A stretch of 64,000 nucleotides of DNA from an uncultured Muribaculaceae bacterium (GCA_910579185.1 CAJTTG010000009.1:32736-96735); one strand, 5' to 3'. Shown: positions 52,941 to 62,290, counted from the stretch's first letter. The notes: generated by a model not told the origin, from the letters alone. A program made the numbers and translations.

Positions 52941-52948
52941 TATATTTG
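52941..52948 (+). promoter_or_regulatory. -7 box before response regulator
   Basis: TATATTTG, four bases before ATG 52953; could give separate expression of the two-component system. Confidence 0.5.
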
Positions 52949-52952
52949 CACT

Positions 52953-53486
52953 ATGATACTAATAGCAGACGATGACAAAGCGGTCAGACTGTCGATCAGT
53001 CTCGCGCTACAACGGGCCGGCATGGAATGCCTCACGGTATCGACCGAGAATGAGACCCTTGAGGCTGTAAGGCGCGACGATGTGGAACTGACTGTGCTTG
53101 ACATGAACCTGACCCTGTCGACCACGGGTCGTCAGGGCATCGAGATGCTGCGCAAGATCCGCGTCCTGCGGCCGGAGATGCCCGTGATCCTGATAACGGC
53201 ATGGGGTACGATTCCGCTTGCCGTGGAGGGGATGAACCATGGGGCGACAGACTTCCTGACAAAGCCGTGGAGCAACAAGGATCTCGTAGCCAAGATCAGA
53301 AAGGCACTGTCGGCAGCTGAACAGGAGAGCAAGAACCGCGAACGGATAGAGACTCTCGACGATACCGAACGTGAGGCGATAGCCAAGGCATTGCGCCTGA
53401 GCGACGGCAACCTGAGCATCGCCGCACAGAAACTTGGAATAACCCGTCAGGCGCTTTACCGCCGGATAGAGAAATACGGCCTATGA
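52953..53486 (+). CDS. Response regulator with Fis-type HTH
   Basis: 177 aa. Receiver domain: ILIADDDKAVR acidic pair, phosphoacceptor Asp in TVLDMNLTL (about 49), Thr in LITAWG, Lys in LTKPW. No AAA domain; a Fis-type HTH follows directly (EREAIAKALRLSDGNLSIAAQKLGITRQALYRRIEKYGL). PrrA/ActR-like design. ATGA overlap with the kinase gene; likely controls the efflux operon just upstream. Confidence 0.92.
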   Translation: MILIADDDKAVRLSISLALQRAGMECLTVSTENETLEAVRRDDVELTVLDMNLTLSTTGRQGIEMLRKIRVLRPEMPVILITAWGTIPLAVEGMNHGATDFLTKPWSNKDLVAKIRKALSAAEQESKNRERIETLDDTEREAIAKALRLSDGNLSIAAQKLGITRQALYRRIEKYGL

Positions 53487-54718
53487 GATTCAAGATATAT
53501 TCGATAGCGGCATTGATCTGTGGGATGGCATTGACAGCGTGCGCACTGGCAGGAGCTCCGGGGTTGTGGAGCATGGTCACTGCCGGGCTGATGTTTGTGT
53601 TCATGGGGCTGGCCTACCGGGCTGTGCGCAAGCCGATGGATGCCGTGCAGAATGGCATTTTCCTCATCCGGTCGCAGGATTTCGGAAGCCGGCTGCGCTT
53701 GACGGGACAGCATGACGCGGACAAGGTGGTGGACCATTTCAACAGGATGATGGCCACCATGAAGGCCGAGCGACTGAAGAATGAAGAGCAAAACCAATTT
53801 CTTTCGAAACTGATAGAGGTGTCGCCAATGGGAATCGCGATATGCGATTTCGACGGGAATATCATAGATACAAATCCGGCCTACCGAGAGATGGCGACAC
53901 CGGCTCTTGAGGCTGCACTCTCGGGGCTGGAGGATGACAGCACAGAGACATTCCGTTTCGAGACCGCCGAGATCTACCGCTGCTCGCGTCTATGGTTCAT
54001 GGATTCAGGCTTCAGACGACCGTTCCTGATCATTGAACGTCTGACCGACGAGATTTCCAAGGCGGAAAAAGAGGTGTTCAAAAAGATAGTGCGCACGATA
54101 GGCCATGAGGTGAACAATACAATGGGTAGCGTGGGGTCGGTTCTTGAGACGCTTCAAGACATTCACAGAGATGACCAATTACTGGCTGAGACTATTGAGA
54201 GCAGCCGGTACAGCTGCATGAATCTGGTTGGTTTCGTCAAGGGCTATGCTGAAATAGTCAAGCTGCCGGCCATCACGCCCACGCAAACGAATCTCGCCGA
54301 GGAGCTGCGGAAAATGCTTCCCACGCTGAGAGCCATGGCACCGGAAAATATCGCGATAACACTTGAAATCCATGATGACAGCGTCTTGCTGCCCTTGGAT
54401 ATGATGCTGATATCACGTGTGATAACCAATATAGTCAAAAATTCAATAGAGAGTATAGGCGATAAGCCGGAGGGGGCGATACTTCTGTATCTGGATGGAC
54501 AGCATTTCTACGTGGAGGACAATGGTGCCGGAATAGCCCCGGAGGATGCATCGAGGGTGTTCACTCCATTTTTCTCAACGAAACATCCCGACCGTGGTCT
54601 CGGACTGATGCTGATCGGCGAGATTTTACTCGCTCACCGCTCTATTTTCAGTCTTTCGACGTATGCTCTGAACGGGTGTACATATTTCTCAATTATTTTC
54701 AAGAGGAAGATTGAGTAG
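53483..54718 (+). CDS. Sensor histidine kinase
   Basis: 411-aa inner-membrane kinase: two N-terminal membrane segments (about 5-25, 30-48) with almost no periplasmic loop, HAMP-like region, PAS-like segment (LIEVSPMGIAICDFDGNIIDTNPAYREMA), His box VRTIGHEVNNTMGS (His near 209), N box NIVKNSIESIG, G1 VEDNGAGI, F/G2 FTPFFSTKHPDRGLGLML. The small external loop suggests sensing within the membrane. Pair with the upstream response regulator. Confidence 0.93.
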   Translation: MRFKIYSIAALICGMALTACALAGAPGLWSMVTAGLMFVFMGLAYRAVRKPMDAVQNGIFLIRSQDFGSRLRLTGQHDADKVVDHFNRMMATMKAERLKNEEQNQFLSKLIEVSPMGIAICDFDGNIIDTNPAYREMATPALEAALSGLEDDSTETFRFETAEIYRCSRLWFMDSGFRRPFLIIERLTDEISKAEKEVFKKIVRTIGHEVNNTMGSVGSVLETLQDIHRDDQLLAETIESSRYSCMNLVGFVKGYAEIVKLPAITPTQTNLAEELRKMLPTLRAMAPENIAITLEIHDDSVLLPLDMMLISRVITNIVKNSIESIGDKPEGAILLYLDGQHFYVEDNGAGIAPEDASRVFTPFFSTKHPDRGLGLMLIGEILLAHRSIFSLSTYALNGCTYFSIIFKRKIE

Positions 54719-54780
54719 AGAGGGGGGAGAGTATAGAGTATAGAGTATAGAGTATAGAGTATAGAGGTTGAGAGGTTGAG
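54719..54780. repeat. Tandem GAGTATA tract (repeat part C)
   Basis: Five successive AGAGTAT units at about 54731-54766, then GTTGAGAG twice. No hairpin part. Confidence 0.7.
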
Positions 54781-54789
54781 ATGGATTTT

Positions 54790-54821
54790 TTTGTGCGGTG
54801 AAGGATAAATTTGTAATTTTG
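54790..54821 (+). promoter_or_regulatory. Promoter of CobW-type gene
   Basis: -33 TTTG (54790-54793), 20-base spacer, -7 TAATTTTG (54814-54821). A second -7 (TAAATTTG, 54806-54813) overlaps the spacer. Confidence 0.65.
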
Positions 54822-54870
54822 AGGTATAGAACTGATCTCAGAAAATCAACTCAGATAAATTTTATCCGAT

Positions 54871-56148
54871 ATGGAACAGAAAAATATCCCAGTGTTGCTG
54901 CTCACGGGTTATCTCGGCAGCGGAAAAACCACACTTCTCAACTATATATTGACCAATGACCGCGGTTTGAAAGCGGCTGTCATAGTGAACGATATCGGCG
55001 AGGTGAATATCGACGCGTCGCTGATCAAGAAGGGTGGAATCGTAGGACAGGATGCCCAATCGGATGATCTTGTGGCCCTACAGAACGGCTGCATATGCTG
55101 CACCCTGAAAATGGATCTCGTCCAGCAGATAGCGGATCTTGCCGCAACCGGGGCATTCAACTACATAGTGATCGAAGCGAGCGGTGTTTGTGAACCGGCT
55201 CCGATAGCCCAGACCATCTGCGCCATACCTCAGATGGGGCCGGAATACAACCGTGGAGCGTCACCACGTCTGGACTGCATAGCAACGGTGGTTGACGCAC
55301 TGCGTCTGCGCGATGAGTTCGGCTGCGGCGATTCGCTGACCCGCAAAGATATTGACGGGGACGATATAGAGAATCTTATCATAGAGCAGATAGAGTTCTG
55401 CAACGTCATAATCCTCAACAAGATATCGGAAGTGACTGCGGAAGAGGCCGAACGCGTGCGCAAGGTGATCCGCGCGTTGCAACCCGTAGCCAAAATCATT
55501 GAATGTGACTATGGCAAGATCGATCTCTCTGAGATTATGAATACCGGCATGTTCAATTTCGAACGCGTGGCCACCTCGGCAGCCTGGATCCGCGAGATCG
55601 AAGGGCATCACGATGAAGAACATGAGGAGGAAGAGCATCACGACGGTCATGAACATCATCATCATCATCATGAACATGAGCACGAACATGAACATGAACA
55701 TGAACATGAACACGAACATGAACACGAACATCACTGCCATCATCATGACCACGAACATTGCCACTGCCACGAGCATGGTGAAACGGAGGAATACGGAATC
55801 CAGACAATGGTCTACTACCGCCGTCCGGGCTTTAACCTGAACAAATTTGACTATTTCGTGACACGCCAGTGGCCTGAGAATATAATCCGCGCCAAGGGTG
55901 TGGTCTATTTCACCCACAATACCGACATGAGCTATCTTTTCGAACAGGCCGGGCGTCAGAAAAAGCTGACCGAGGCCGGACTATGGTTTGCCACGGCACC
56001 CGAAGAGGAACTCACCCAACTTATGCTGACCGAACCGGGACTGCGCAAGGACTGGGATCCGAAATATGGCGACAGAATGGTGAAACTCGTGATCATAGGC
56101 CGCAATCTCGACCGCGCAGCCATCAGCGCAGAGCTTGACAAGTGTTGA
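54871..56148 (+). CDS. CobW/COG0523 GTPase metallochaperone with His-rich loop
   Basis: 425-aa cytoplasmic GTPase. P-loop GYLGSGKT (13-20), metal site CxCC in NGCICCTLK (about 72-80), NKxx-type guanine site LNKISE, C-terminal CobW domain. Between the two domains (about residues 245-305) is a His/Glu-rich tract with many HE pairs and H-C-H groups, encoded by a tandem GAACAT/CATGAACA repeat (about 55660-55735). Family members deliver Zn or other metal; the tract probably binds metal. No Zur box recognised in the leader. Confidence 0.9.
   Translation: MEQKNIPVLLLTGYLGSGKTTLLNYILTNDRGLKAAVIVNDIGEVNIDASLIKKGGIVGQDAQSDDLVALQNGCICCTLKMDLVQQIADLAATGAFNYIVIEASGVCEPAPIAQTICAIPQMGPEYNRGASPRLDCIATVVDALRLRDEFGCGDSLTRKDIDGDDIENLIIEQIEFCNVIILNKISEVTAEEAERVRKVIRALQPVAKIIECDYGKIDLSEIMNTGMFNFERVATSAAWIREIEGHHDEEHEEEEHHDGHEHHHHHHEHEHEHEHEHEHEHEHEHEHHCHHHDHEHCHCHEHGETEEYGIQTMVYYRRPGFNLNKFDYFVTRQWPENIIRAKGVVYFTHNTDMSYLFEQAGRQKKLTEAGLWFATAPEEELTQLMLTEPGLRKDWDPKYGDRMVKLVIIGRNLDRAAISAELDKC
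55660..55735. repeat. Hexanucleotide repeat in CobW-type gene
   Basis: (GAACAT/GAACAC)n coding for alternating His-Glu. In-frame length change by slippage would alter the number of metal ligands. Confidence 0.8.
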
Positions 56149-56233
56149 CAGCGGCATAGGCAAAGTCAAGGCCACAAATGGAGTGATGCCGTGATTTAAC
56201 ACACTCCATGTTGGAAAATAGACCGCTTTATTG

Positions 56234-56241
56234 TAAATTTG
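56234..56241 (+). promoter_or_regulatory. -7 box of SIS gene
   Basis: TAAATTTG, 34 bases before ATG 56276. Confidence 0.5.
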
Positions 56242-56275
56242 CATTCGCAACATTTTTTCACACACATTCAAGAAA

Positions 56276-56875
56276 ATGAACATAGCTGACTCCATGCGCG
56301 AGATCCTCGCCGCCGAAAGCAAGGCCATAGCCGAAATCCCCTACACGGAGGACTATGACAAAGCAGTAGAGCTTATCGTGGACCGCGTTCACCGCCACGG
56401 CGGCAAACTCGTGACATCAGGCATGGGCAAAGCAGGTCAGATAGCACTAAATATCGCCACAACATTCTCATCGACAGGCATTCCGGCTGTAAATCTCCAT
56501 CCGAGCGAGGCCCAGCATGGGGACCTGGGAGTGCTTCAGCCCGGCGATGTGATGCTTCTGGTCTCCAACTCCGGCCGCACATGCGAGATTGTCAACCTGA
56601 TCCATCTTGCCGAGAATCTCTATCCCGGCATACCGACAATCGTGATCACAGGTCAGGCCGACAGCCCCCTCGCCAACATGGCCACAGCGAAACTGATCAC
56701 AGCCAACGCACCCGAAGTCTGTCCGCTGGGTCTGACACCGACCACCTCAACCACGATGATGACCGTCATCGGCGACATACTCGTGGTCAACGTCATGAAA
56801 CAGACGGGCTTCACCAAGGCAGAATATGCCCTTCGCCATCACGGCGGCTATCTGGGCACGATGGCACGCGACTGA
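56276..56875 (+). CDS. kdsD: D-arabinose-5-phosphate isomerase, single SIS domain
   Basis: 199-aa SIS-domain sugar isomerase without CBS domains. TSGMGKAGQIALNIATTFSSTGIPAVNLHPSEAQHGDLGVLQPGD (in part, about 46-90) is the KdsD/KpsF/GutQ signature, with SNSGRTCEI. Makes arabinose-5-phosphate, the precursor of Kdo used by kdsB and waaA at 0-2.7 kb. SIS-only forms of this enzyme are known from Bacteroides fragilis. Next gene starts 36 bases later on the same strand. Confidence 0.87.
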   Translation: MNIADSMREILAAESKAIAEIPYTEDYDKAVELIVDRVHRHGGKLVTSGMGKAGQIALNIATTFSSTGIPAVNLHPSEAQHGDLGVLQPGDVMLLVSNSGRTCEIVNLIHLAENLYPGIPTIVITGQADSPLANMATAKLITANAPEVCPLGLTPTTSTTMMTVIGDILVVNVMKQTGFTKAEYALRHHGGYLGTMARD

Positions 56876-56911
56876 TCCCACACCCACGAAAAAAACGACA
56901 CCACCGCGGTA

Positions 56912-57928
56912 ATGAAAGAGACATCGTTAGATCCCATATTTTTCCCGTCGGCCGCCGACATCTCGTCGCAGATGGCCATGACCCACGGCGATATCAACAT
57001 GTCGGATCTTCGCCATGCCGTAGGCGCATTGCCATTCACCACGGCATATGACTTTTTCCGTGCCGCCGCCAACAAATTTGTCAGCCAAGGGCAAGTTGAC
57101 CAAGCGATAGAGTACATTATAGGCTTCGACGCCATAGCCTCGCGTGTTGCCGACGAGAACCGCAAACTGCTCGACATCCATGCCGCGCTGATGCAGATAC
57201 TGACATCAATCTATCTGCATGCCGACATGACCGACGAGGCACTCAAAGCGGCGGCCTCCACCCTCAATCTGCTTGCCCAGGAGCCGAAGCGAAAGGACGA
57301 GCCGTTTCTCTCCGTGCTGGCCACGCTGCTCTACGACATTGCCCTTATCCACGACTCACGCGATGAACACCGCCAGGCCGAGCGCGCCATCGAGAAATCG
57401 ATGAAAATCTTCGAGCGTCTGGCGAAACTCAATCCGGGACGCTACGGCGCGCCCCACGTGCTTGCACTCAATGCCTCGACGGCCATCTACCATTCTCGCG
57501 AAAAGCAGACAAAAGCTCTTGCCGAACATCAGGCGGCCGCCAACACGTATATGCGGCAGCTCAACGAAGGGATCGAGGATGCCGGGATGCGCCTTGTTGA
57601 ATCGCTCGCGGCTGAGGGCCGAACGCTTGCCAAAATGAGCAAGCAGCGCGAGGCAATCCAGTATTTCACGCGTGCGCTGAAATATCTGACCAAGATCTCC
57701 CCGGAGTTCAACCGCACGCATCTTGAACTGTCGATCGACCTTGGCGAAGCATTGCTGACGGTCAAGACCTCGCGAGAGAAGGGAATCCACCTTCTCAACA
57801 CCATGCTCTACAAAGCGACCAAGATCAACGCCGACGACCTTCACCGCCGGATCGTTGACATTCTTGTCGACGCAAAAAACCCATCGCTCAGCATCTTCGG
57901 ATTCTGGCACAAGATATTTCCACGATAA
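56912..57928 (+). CDS. Helical-repeat (TPR-like) protein
   Basis: 338-aa cytoplasmic, all-helical protein with TPR-like units (YDFFRAAANKFVSQGQVDQAIEYI; LLYDIALIHDSRDEHRQAERAIEKSMKIF; EGRTLAKMSKQREAIQYFTRALKYL). No signal peptide. No specific family recognised. It lies between kdsD and ribH (29-base gap to ribH), where other Bacteroidetes also have a TPR-type gene. Function unknown. Confidence 0.72.
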   Translation: MKETSLDPIFFPSAADISSQMAMTHGDINMSDLRHAVGALPFTTAYDFFRAAANKFVSQGQVDQAIEYIIGFDAIASRVADENRKLLDIHAALMQILTSIYLHADMTDEALKAAASTLNLLAQEPKRKDEPFLSVLATLLYDIALIHDSRDEHRQAERAIEKSMKIFERLAKLNPGRYGAPHVLALNASTAIYHSREKQTKALAEHQAAANTYMRQLNEGIEDAGMRLVESLAAEGRTLAKMSKQREAIQYFTRALKYLTKISPEFNRTHLELSIDLGEALLTVKTSREKGIHLLNTMLYKATKINADDLHRRIVDILVDAKNPSLSIFGFWHKIFPR

Positions 57929-57957
57929 CCAACAACTTCAACATCACCCATAAAGCC

Positions 57958-58434
57958 ATGTCACAGTTTGTTCCCGACTTCAAAAATCAGAAAATGACCG
58001 ACGCTCGCGTAGCCATCGCCGTGGCACGCTGGAACGGACACATAACCTCACGCCTGACCGAAGGCGCCCGTCAGACACTTCTCGAAGCCGGTTTTCCGGA
58101 GGATGCGATCGACGTTTATGAAGTGCCCGGAGCCGTGGAACTGACATTCGCGGCCTCGCAGCTGATAGAAACTGAGATCTACGACGCTGTCATCGTGTTC
58201 GGTTGCGTGATCAAAGGCGACACGCCACATTTCGACTATGTGTGCCAGAGCGTCACGCAGGGTATCACGCAGCTCAACGCCGACATTGACACTCCGGTGA
58301 TCTTCGGCCTACTGACCGTCAACAACGAACAACAGGCCTTAGACCGCGTAGGCGGCCCGGCAGGACACAAGGGTGTTGAAGCCGCGCAGACAGCCATGGA
58401 CATGATCCGCTTCCGCCGCGCTCTCGGAGTCTGA
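57958..58434 (+). CDS. ribH: 6,7-dimethyl-8-ribityllumazine synthase
   Basis: 158-aa enzyme of the penultimate riboflavin step. ARWNGHITSRLTEGARQTL, VYEVPGAVELTFAASQL, FGCVIKGDTPHFDYVCQSV (active-site His) and GLLTVNNEQQALDR. Full length, forms icosahedral or pentameric assemblies. No FMN riboswitch seen. Confidence 0.96.
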   Translation: MSQFVPDFKNQKMTDARVAIAVARWNGHITSRLTEGARQTLLEAGFPEDAIDVYEVPGAVELTFAASQLIETEIYDAVIVFGCVIKGDTPHFDYVCQSVTQGITQLNADIDTPVIFGLLTVNNEQQALDRVGGPAGHKGVEAAQTAMDMIRFRRALGV

Positions 58435-58484
58435 CCGGCTATCCGACATTACACTCACTCTCACCTCAATCCCCCCACACCGCT

Positions 58485-59774
58485 TTGGAACGACTGATGC
58501 AATACGTCTGGCAGCATCGTCTGTGGCCGCATTCCCACCTGCGCACAGTCGACGGGCTTCCCGTGCAGATAATTGACCCCGGCAAGCTCAACACAGACGC
58601 AGGCCCTGATTTCTTCAACGCCAAGATTGTGATCGACGGAAGGAAATGGGCCGGAGATGTGGAGATCCACGTCCGGGCGAGCGACTGGCACAGACACGGC
58701 CACGACGACGATCCGGCCTACGACTCGGTGATACTCCATGTGGTGGACCGCGACGACACGGCCATACGCCGCTCCAACGGGGAGATCATACCACAGCTCC
58801 AGATGGCGTGCACGCCAGATTTCAGCCGACGTTACAACGATCTTGTGGGACGCGCCGACCGCGATCTGCCCTGCGCAGCCACCATAGCGTCGATGCCCGG
58901 CATATATATGGCCGACTGGCTCGAATCGCTCGCCTTCGAACGCATATACTCGAAAACCGACAGGATCGACGGCTTGCTGTCGCGCATGGGCGGCGACTGG
59001 GAATCGGCCTGCTACATCACCATTGCCCGGAGCCTCGGTTTCGGCATCAACGGCGATCCGTTCGAACGTCTGGCCATCTCCACTCCGCTGATGTTCATAG
59101 CCAAACATTGCGATTCGCTGCTGACCATCGAGGCTCTGCTCTTCGGCCAGAGCGGCCTGCTCGATGCGGCACCGGCCGACAGCTACGTAGAGTCGCTGCG
59201 CCGCGAATACGCATTCATGGCCCATAAGTTCGGCCTGAAGCCTCTGCAATCGCCGGGATGGAAGATGGCGCGCATGCGTCCGGCCAATTTTCCCCACCGC
59301 CGCATAGCCACACTCGCCGCGCTTCTACACGGCGGAACGCGCATGATGTCGCGGCTGCTGGAGATACGCAACGCAGCCGATGCCGCCGCTCTTTTCTCCC
59401 CGGAGTTGACAGGCTACTGGGCCAACAGGTATTCCTTCGGAGCAGCCGGAGGGAACACGGGCACGGCTCTTAGCCAAAGTTCCGTTGCCGGACTGATTAT
59501 CAACGCCGTGGTTCCGCTACAGATAGCCTATGCCCAGACCCACGACAACACGGCACTTTCCGACCGCGCCGTAGGATTGCTCGAATCCCTGCCGGCCGAA
59601 CGCAACGTGATTGTCGATGCATTCCGCCATGCAGGGATCAGGGTGGACAACGCGTTCATCTCGCAGAGCGTGATCCAGCTGCGCCGGGCTTATTGCGAGA
59701 CCCGGAAATGTCTCTTCTGCCGCATAGGCCACCGAATGCTGGCCGCCCATTGTCCGCGGACTACATCCGTATGA
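58485..59774 (+). CDS. DUF2851 protein, TTG start
   Basis: 429-aa cytoplasmic protein of the DUF2851 family, common in Bacteroidetes; function unknown. Seen: YVWQHRLWPHSHLRTVDG, VQIIDPGKLNTDAGPDFFNAKIVIDGRKWAGDVEIHVRASDW (in part). I chose TTG 58485 because family members start ME(Q/R)L(L/M)xYVW; ATG 58497 loses four conserved residues. The N-terminal DAGPDFxNAK/VEIHxxSxDW pattern looks nuclease-like (acidic plus Lys), an inference. Tail overlaps the convergent protease gene by 14 bases. Confidence 0.88.
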   Translation: MERLMQYVWQHRLWPHSHLRTVDGLPVQIIDPGKLNTDAGPDFFNAKIVIDGRKWAGDVEIHVRASDWHRHGHDDDPAYDSVILHVVDRDDTAIRRSNGEIIPQLQMACTPDFSRRYNDLVGRADRDLPCAATIASMPGIYMADWLESLAFERIYSKTDRIDGLLSRMGGDWESACYITIARSLGFGINGDPFERLAISTPLMFIAKHCDSLLTIEALLFGQSGLLDAAPADSYVESLRREYAFMAHKFGLKPLQSPGWKMARMRPANFPHRRIATLAALLHGGTRMMSRLLEIRNAADAAALFSPELTGYWANRYSFGAAGGNTGTALSQSSVAGLIINAVVPLQIAYAQTHDNTALSDRAVGLLESLPAERNVIVDAFRHAGIRVDNAFISQSVIQLRRAYCETRKCLFCRIGHRMLAAHCPRTTSV

Positions 59775-62211
59775 TCTTTGCCACGGCAAAACGACCGTCG
59801 GCCATCACGACGCGGAGCAGATACATTCCGGAGGGAAGATCGGCGATCCGTATCTGCTGATCGTGGCTTCTGCCTACCATCTCGCCCGAGAGCGAATAGC
59901 ATTCGATCTGCGAGATATCGCCGTCGGTCTCGACGTTGACCACATCGGCCGATGGGTTGGGCCACACGGTGAGTCGCGCCACGCCGTCGGTGCCAATCTC
60001 CTCAATGCCGGCCGTAGAGGTTGAGAAATAGACCGTGTTGCCAATCTCGACATTGTCGGAGGTGCGTGGAATGAAACAGTAGGTCTCGCCGGCCGTCAGC
60101 ATCGGGAGCGATTCCGCGAAATCGACGGTCTGGTTCTCGCCGGCCTTGATGCCAACGAAGGGGCCTGCGATCTCCGTGATTCCCGAACGCGCCGCTGTCA
60201 TCACAAGGCCATTGACATACGTGGCGAAATATCCGCTCTGACAGCTGACACTGGTCTGCGCCTGGAAAATATCGCCCGATACCAATGCCGGACTTTCGGC
60301 TGTCAGCCCCTCGCCGGTGCCCCCCACGATCTTGGTCGAGACGGCATATTGCGTAGCCTCAGTTGGCGCGGCTTCGACCGTCACAGCTATTCCTTCGCCC
60401 AGACGGACTCCGTGGGAGTCGACAAGATAGAGCATGTAGTCGCCGGGGGTGAGCGATGAGCTGAACTCACCTACCCATTCAAAGACTTCCGATGTTCCGG
60501 GTTCAAGTTCCACAGCCACGGCCACCTGCTGGCCTTTCTCGGCGTCGTCCTGCTCAAGGACAGGTATCACCTCCTCGTAGAATTCCTTGTCGGAAACATT
60601 GGTCAGACGAGCCCTGACGCCTCCTGTCTTGCCCGGGTAGACCGGCGACATGAGTTCCAGCTCCGTGGCTTTGACAACAGGTTCTTCGGTCGGTTCGAAT
60701 ACCAGGGAATCCGGAGTGGCTTTCAGACGAAGACTGCGCACATAGGACATCCCGACGCATGCATCATACCATTGGCCATTTTCGGCCTGAACGGCCGGCG
60801 TGACGATATATTCTCCGCTTTCGGGAAAATCGGCCGTGGGGATCACATATTTAAGGAAACCTTGCCCGGAGATGTATTCTTTCTGCCCGGCAGCCACATA
60901 GCTGACATTGCCCAGAGAGTCGGTCAGCTTCGCGCCCATGGCGGCCTTGCACTCGGCTACGCTCTCAACGAAGATGCCGCGGCTGTCCTTGAACTGCACC
61001 TGCGCATAGGGTCGGGGATAGGACGAAGCGCTGGTGGCGAAATTGCTGACGAACTCAACGACCGGAAAGACCGAAGAGCCACTGACCGGAGGCTGGACGC
61101 CGATACAGATCTGCTGGCCGAGGTTGAATCCTCCGGCACTGCCACCCACACCCTGCTGCTCGGGATTGAGTGCCGTGAGCTGGAAATAGCCGTCGCTCAT
61201 TCCATCCCAGCCCCAGTTGAAATGGAAGAATCCATCTGCACTGTAGCCGTCGGCAATGAAGGCGTGTCCCTCGCTGTCGTTCATGCCGCTGTAGAGCACC
61301 GGGCGGCCGGCGGCGATCTCTCCATAGACCAGATCTTCCCATTCGTTGAGCTCGAAGTATTCACGGCTCAGGCAACGTATGCCTTTGTCGTAGTCGAGAT
61401 ATTTGAGCAGCGACCGCGAGGCCGTCATATAGTTGCCGCCGCTGCTTGTCGGTTCGTAGTTCATGTTGACGGCCACGCCGCAGGCATACATCAGTGTAGC
61501 CACAGCATCGGCCTGCTCGGCAGTATAATCAACGGCAGAATACTTAGGCACCATGTCGTCCCACTTGAATTCTGTGGAATCGAAATTGAAACTCAGCTCC
61601 GTACCAAGATATGTGGCGCGGTAGGAATGGCTGCCAACGCCGCGTTCCGGCCAGCGATGATAGTTCATCACCTGCGCCATGGCCGTGGCCACACATCCGG
61701 TGGGACAGTGCTCGCCGTCCACCTCCGGGCAGAGATTATTATAGGGAGCTGTCTGATACCACTGTGTTTTCACGAGAGCCTCAATCGGCGCACGGTCGGC
61801 CGATGCGTCGCTGTCGGCCTGCACGGCTATTGTCTGACCGGAGACGGCCATGGCGATCTCCGCGCTGTATTGTCCGAGCCACCATTTCATGTTGTCGGGC
61901 ATGTCGGCCACCGGAAACGCCCCCTTGTCGCTATAGCCGAGCAGAGCCGTTCCGGCGGCATCGTCGGCGGCCACCACGAGGAAGCCGGCATCTGTGCCCC
62001 GGTCAAAAACGTAGAGCGTGTTAAGCCCATCCTCAGCGGAGGTCATCACAAGTTTCGGAGCGGCATCAGCTCCGGTCGTCATCACAGAATTCTTAGCCAT
62101 CGGAACCGCACGTCCCAGAGCCTCAGACGGACTCAGCTGGCGGCCGGCGGCCGGAAGAACAGATATGGCGGCGATCGCTGCCGCTACAAAACAAGTCGAT
62201 ATTTTACTCAT
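59761..62211 (-). CDS. Secreted C10 family cysteine protease with T9SS sorting domain
   Basis: 816 aa from ATG 62211. Signal peptide (residues 1-22), streptopain-type inhibitory prodomain (about 25-130), C10 catalytic domain with Cys173 in TGCVATAMAQVMNYH and His316 in EGHAFIADGYSADGFFHFNWGW, beta-sandwich domains, then the type A C-terminal sorting domain (VWPNPSADVVNVETDG ... SGMYLLRVVMADGRFAVAKIIRM). Expected to pass the outer membrane via type IX secretion. An intrinsic-terminator-like hairpin with seven T abuts the ATG, so expression depends on readthrough or an unseen promoter. Confidence 0.9.
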   Translation of the reverse strand: MSKISTCFVAAAIAAISVLPAAGRQLSPSEALGRAVPMAKNSVMTTGADAAPKLVMTSAEDGLNTLYVFDRGTDAGFLVVAADDAAGTALLGYSDKGAFPVADMPDNMKWWLGQYSAEIAMAVSGQTIAVQADSDASADRAPIEALVKTQWYQTAPYNNLCPEVDGEHCPTGCVATAMAQVMNYHRWPERGVGSHSYRATYLGTELSFNFDSTEFKWDDMVPKYSAVDYTAEQADAVATLMYACGVAVNMNYEPTSSGGNYMTASRSLLKYLDYDKGIRCLSREYFELNEWEDLVYGEIAAGRPVLYSGMNDSEGHAFIADGYSADGFFHFNWGWDGMSDGYFQLTALNPEQQGVGGSAGGFNLGQQICIGVQPPVSGSSVFPVVEFVSNFATSASSYPRPYAQVQFKDSRGIFVESVAECKAAMGAKLTDSLGNVSYVAAGQKEYISGQGFLKYVIPTADFPESGEYIVTPAVQAENGQWYDACVGMSYVRSLRLKATPDSLVFEPTEEPVVKATELELMSPVYPGKTGGVRARLTNVSDKEFYEEVIPVLEQDDAEKGQQVAVAVELEPGTSEVFEWVGEFSSSLTPGDYMLYLVDSHGVRLGEGIAVTVEAAPTEATQYAVSTKIVGGTGEGLTAESPALVSGDIFQAQTSVSCQSGYFATYVNGLVMTAARSGITEIAGPFVGIKAGENQTVDFAESLPMLTAGETYCFIPRTSDNVEIGNTVYFSTSTAGIEEIGTDGVARLTVWPNPSADVVNVETDGDISQIECYSLSGEMVGRSHDQQIRIADLPSGMYLLRVVMADGRFAVAKIIRM

Positions 62212-62263
62212 AAAAAAACAGTTATAGCGTCGGAGGCATCCTTCTACCATCCAACGCTATAAC
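62212..62263 (-). terminator. Terminator-like hairpin abutting protease start codon
   Basis: Minus strand: GTTATAGCGTTGG (62263-62251), 17-base loop, CCGACGCTATAAC (one G-T pair), TG, then TTTTTTT directly before ATG 62211. Terminator of the upstream unit or an attenuator. Confidence 0.75.
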
Positions 62264-62290
62264 GCTTCGGCATATATGTTTTGTTCCGTG

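Noticed and set aside
54719..54780. CRISPR-like appearance of GAGTATA tandem units
   Set aside because: Units are 7 bases with no spacers; part of the dispersed composite repeat.
55553..55840. ORFs rich in HVHV or NMNM in other frames of the CobW gene
   Set aside because: Out-of-frame readings of the hexanucleotide repeat.
60772..62262. 496-codon + ORF
   Set aside because: Antisense shadow of the C10 protease, whose catalytic motifs and sorting domain are clear.
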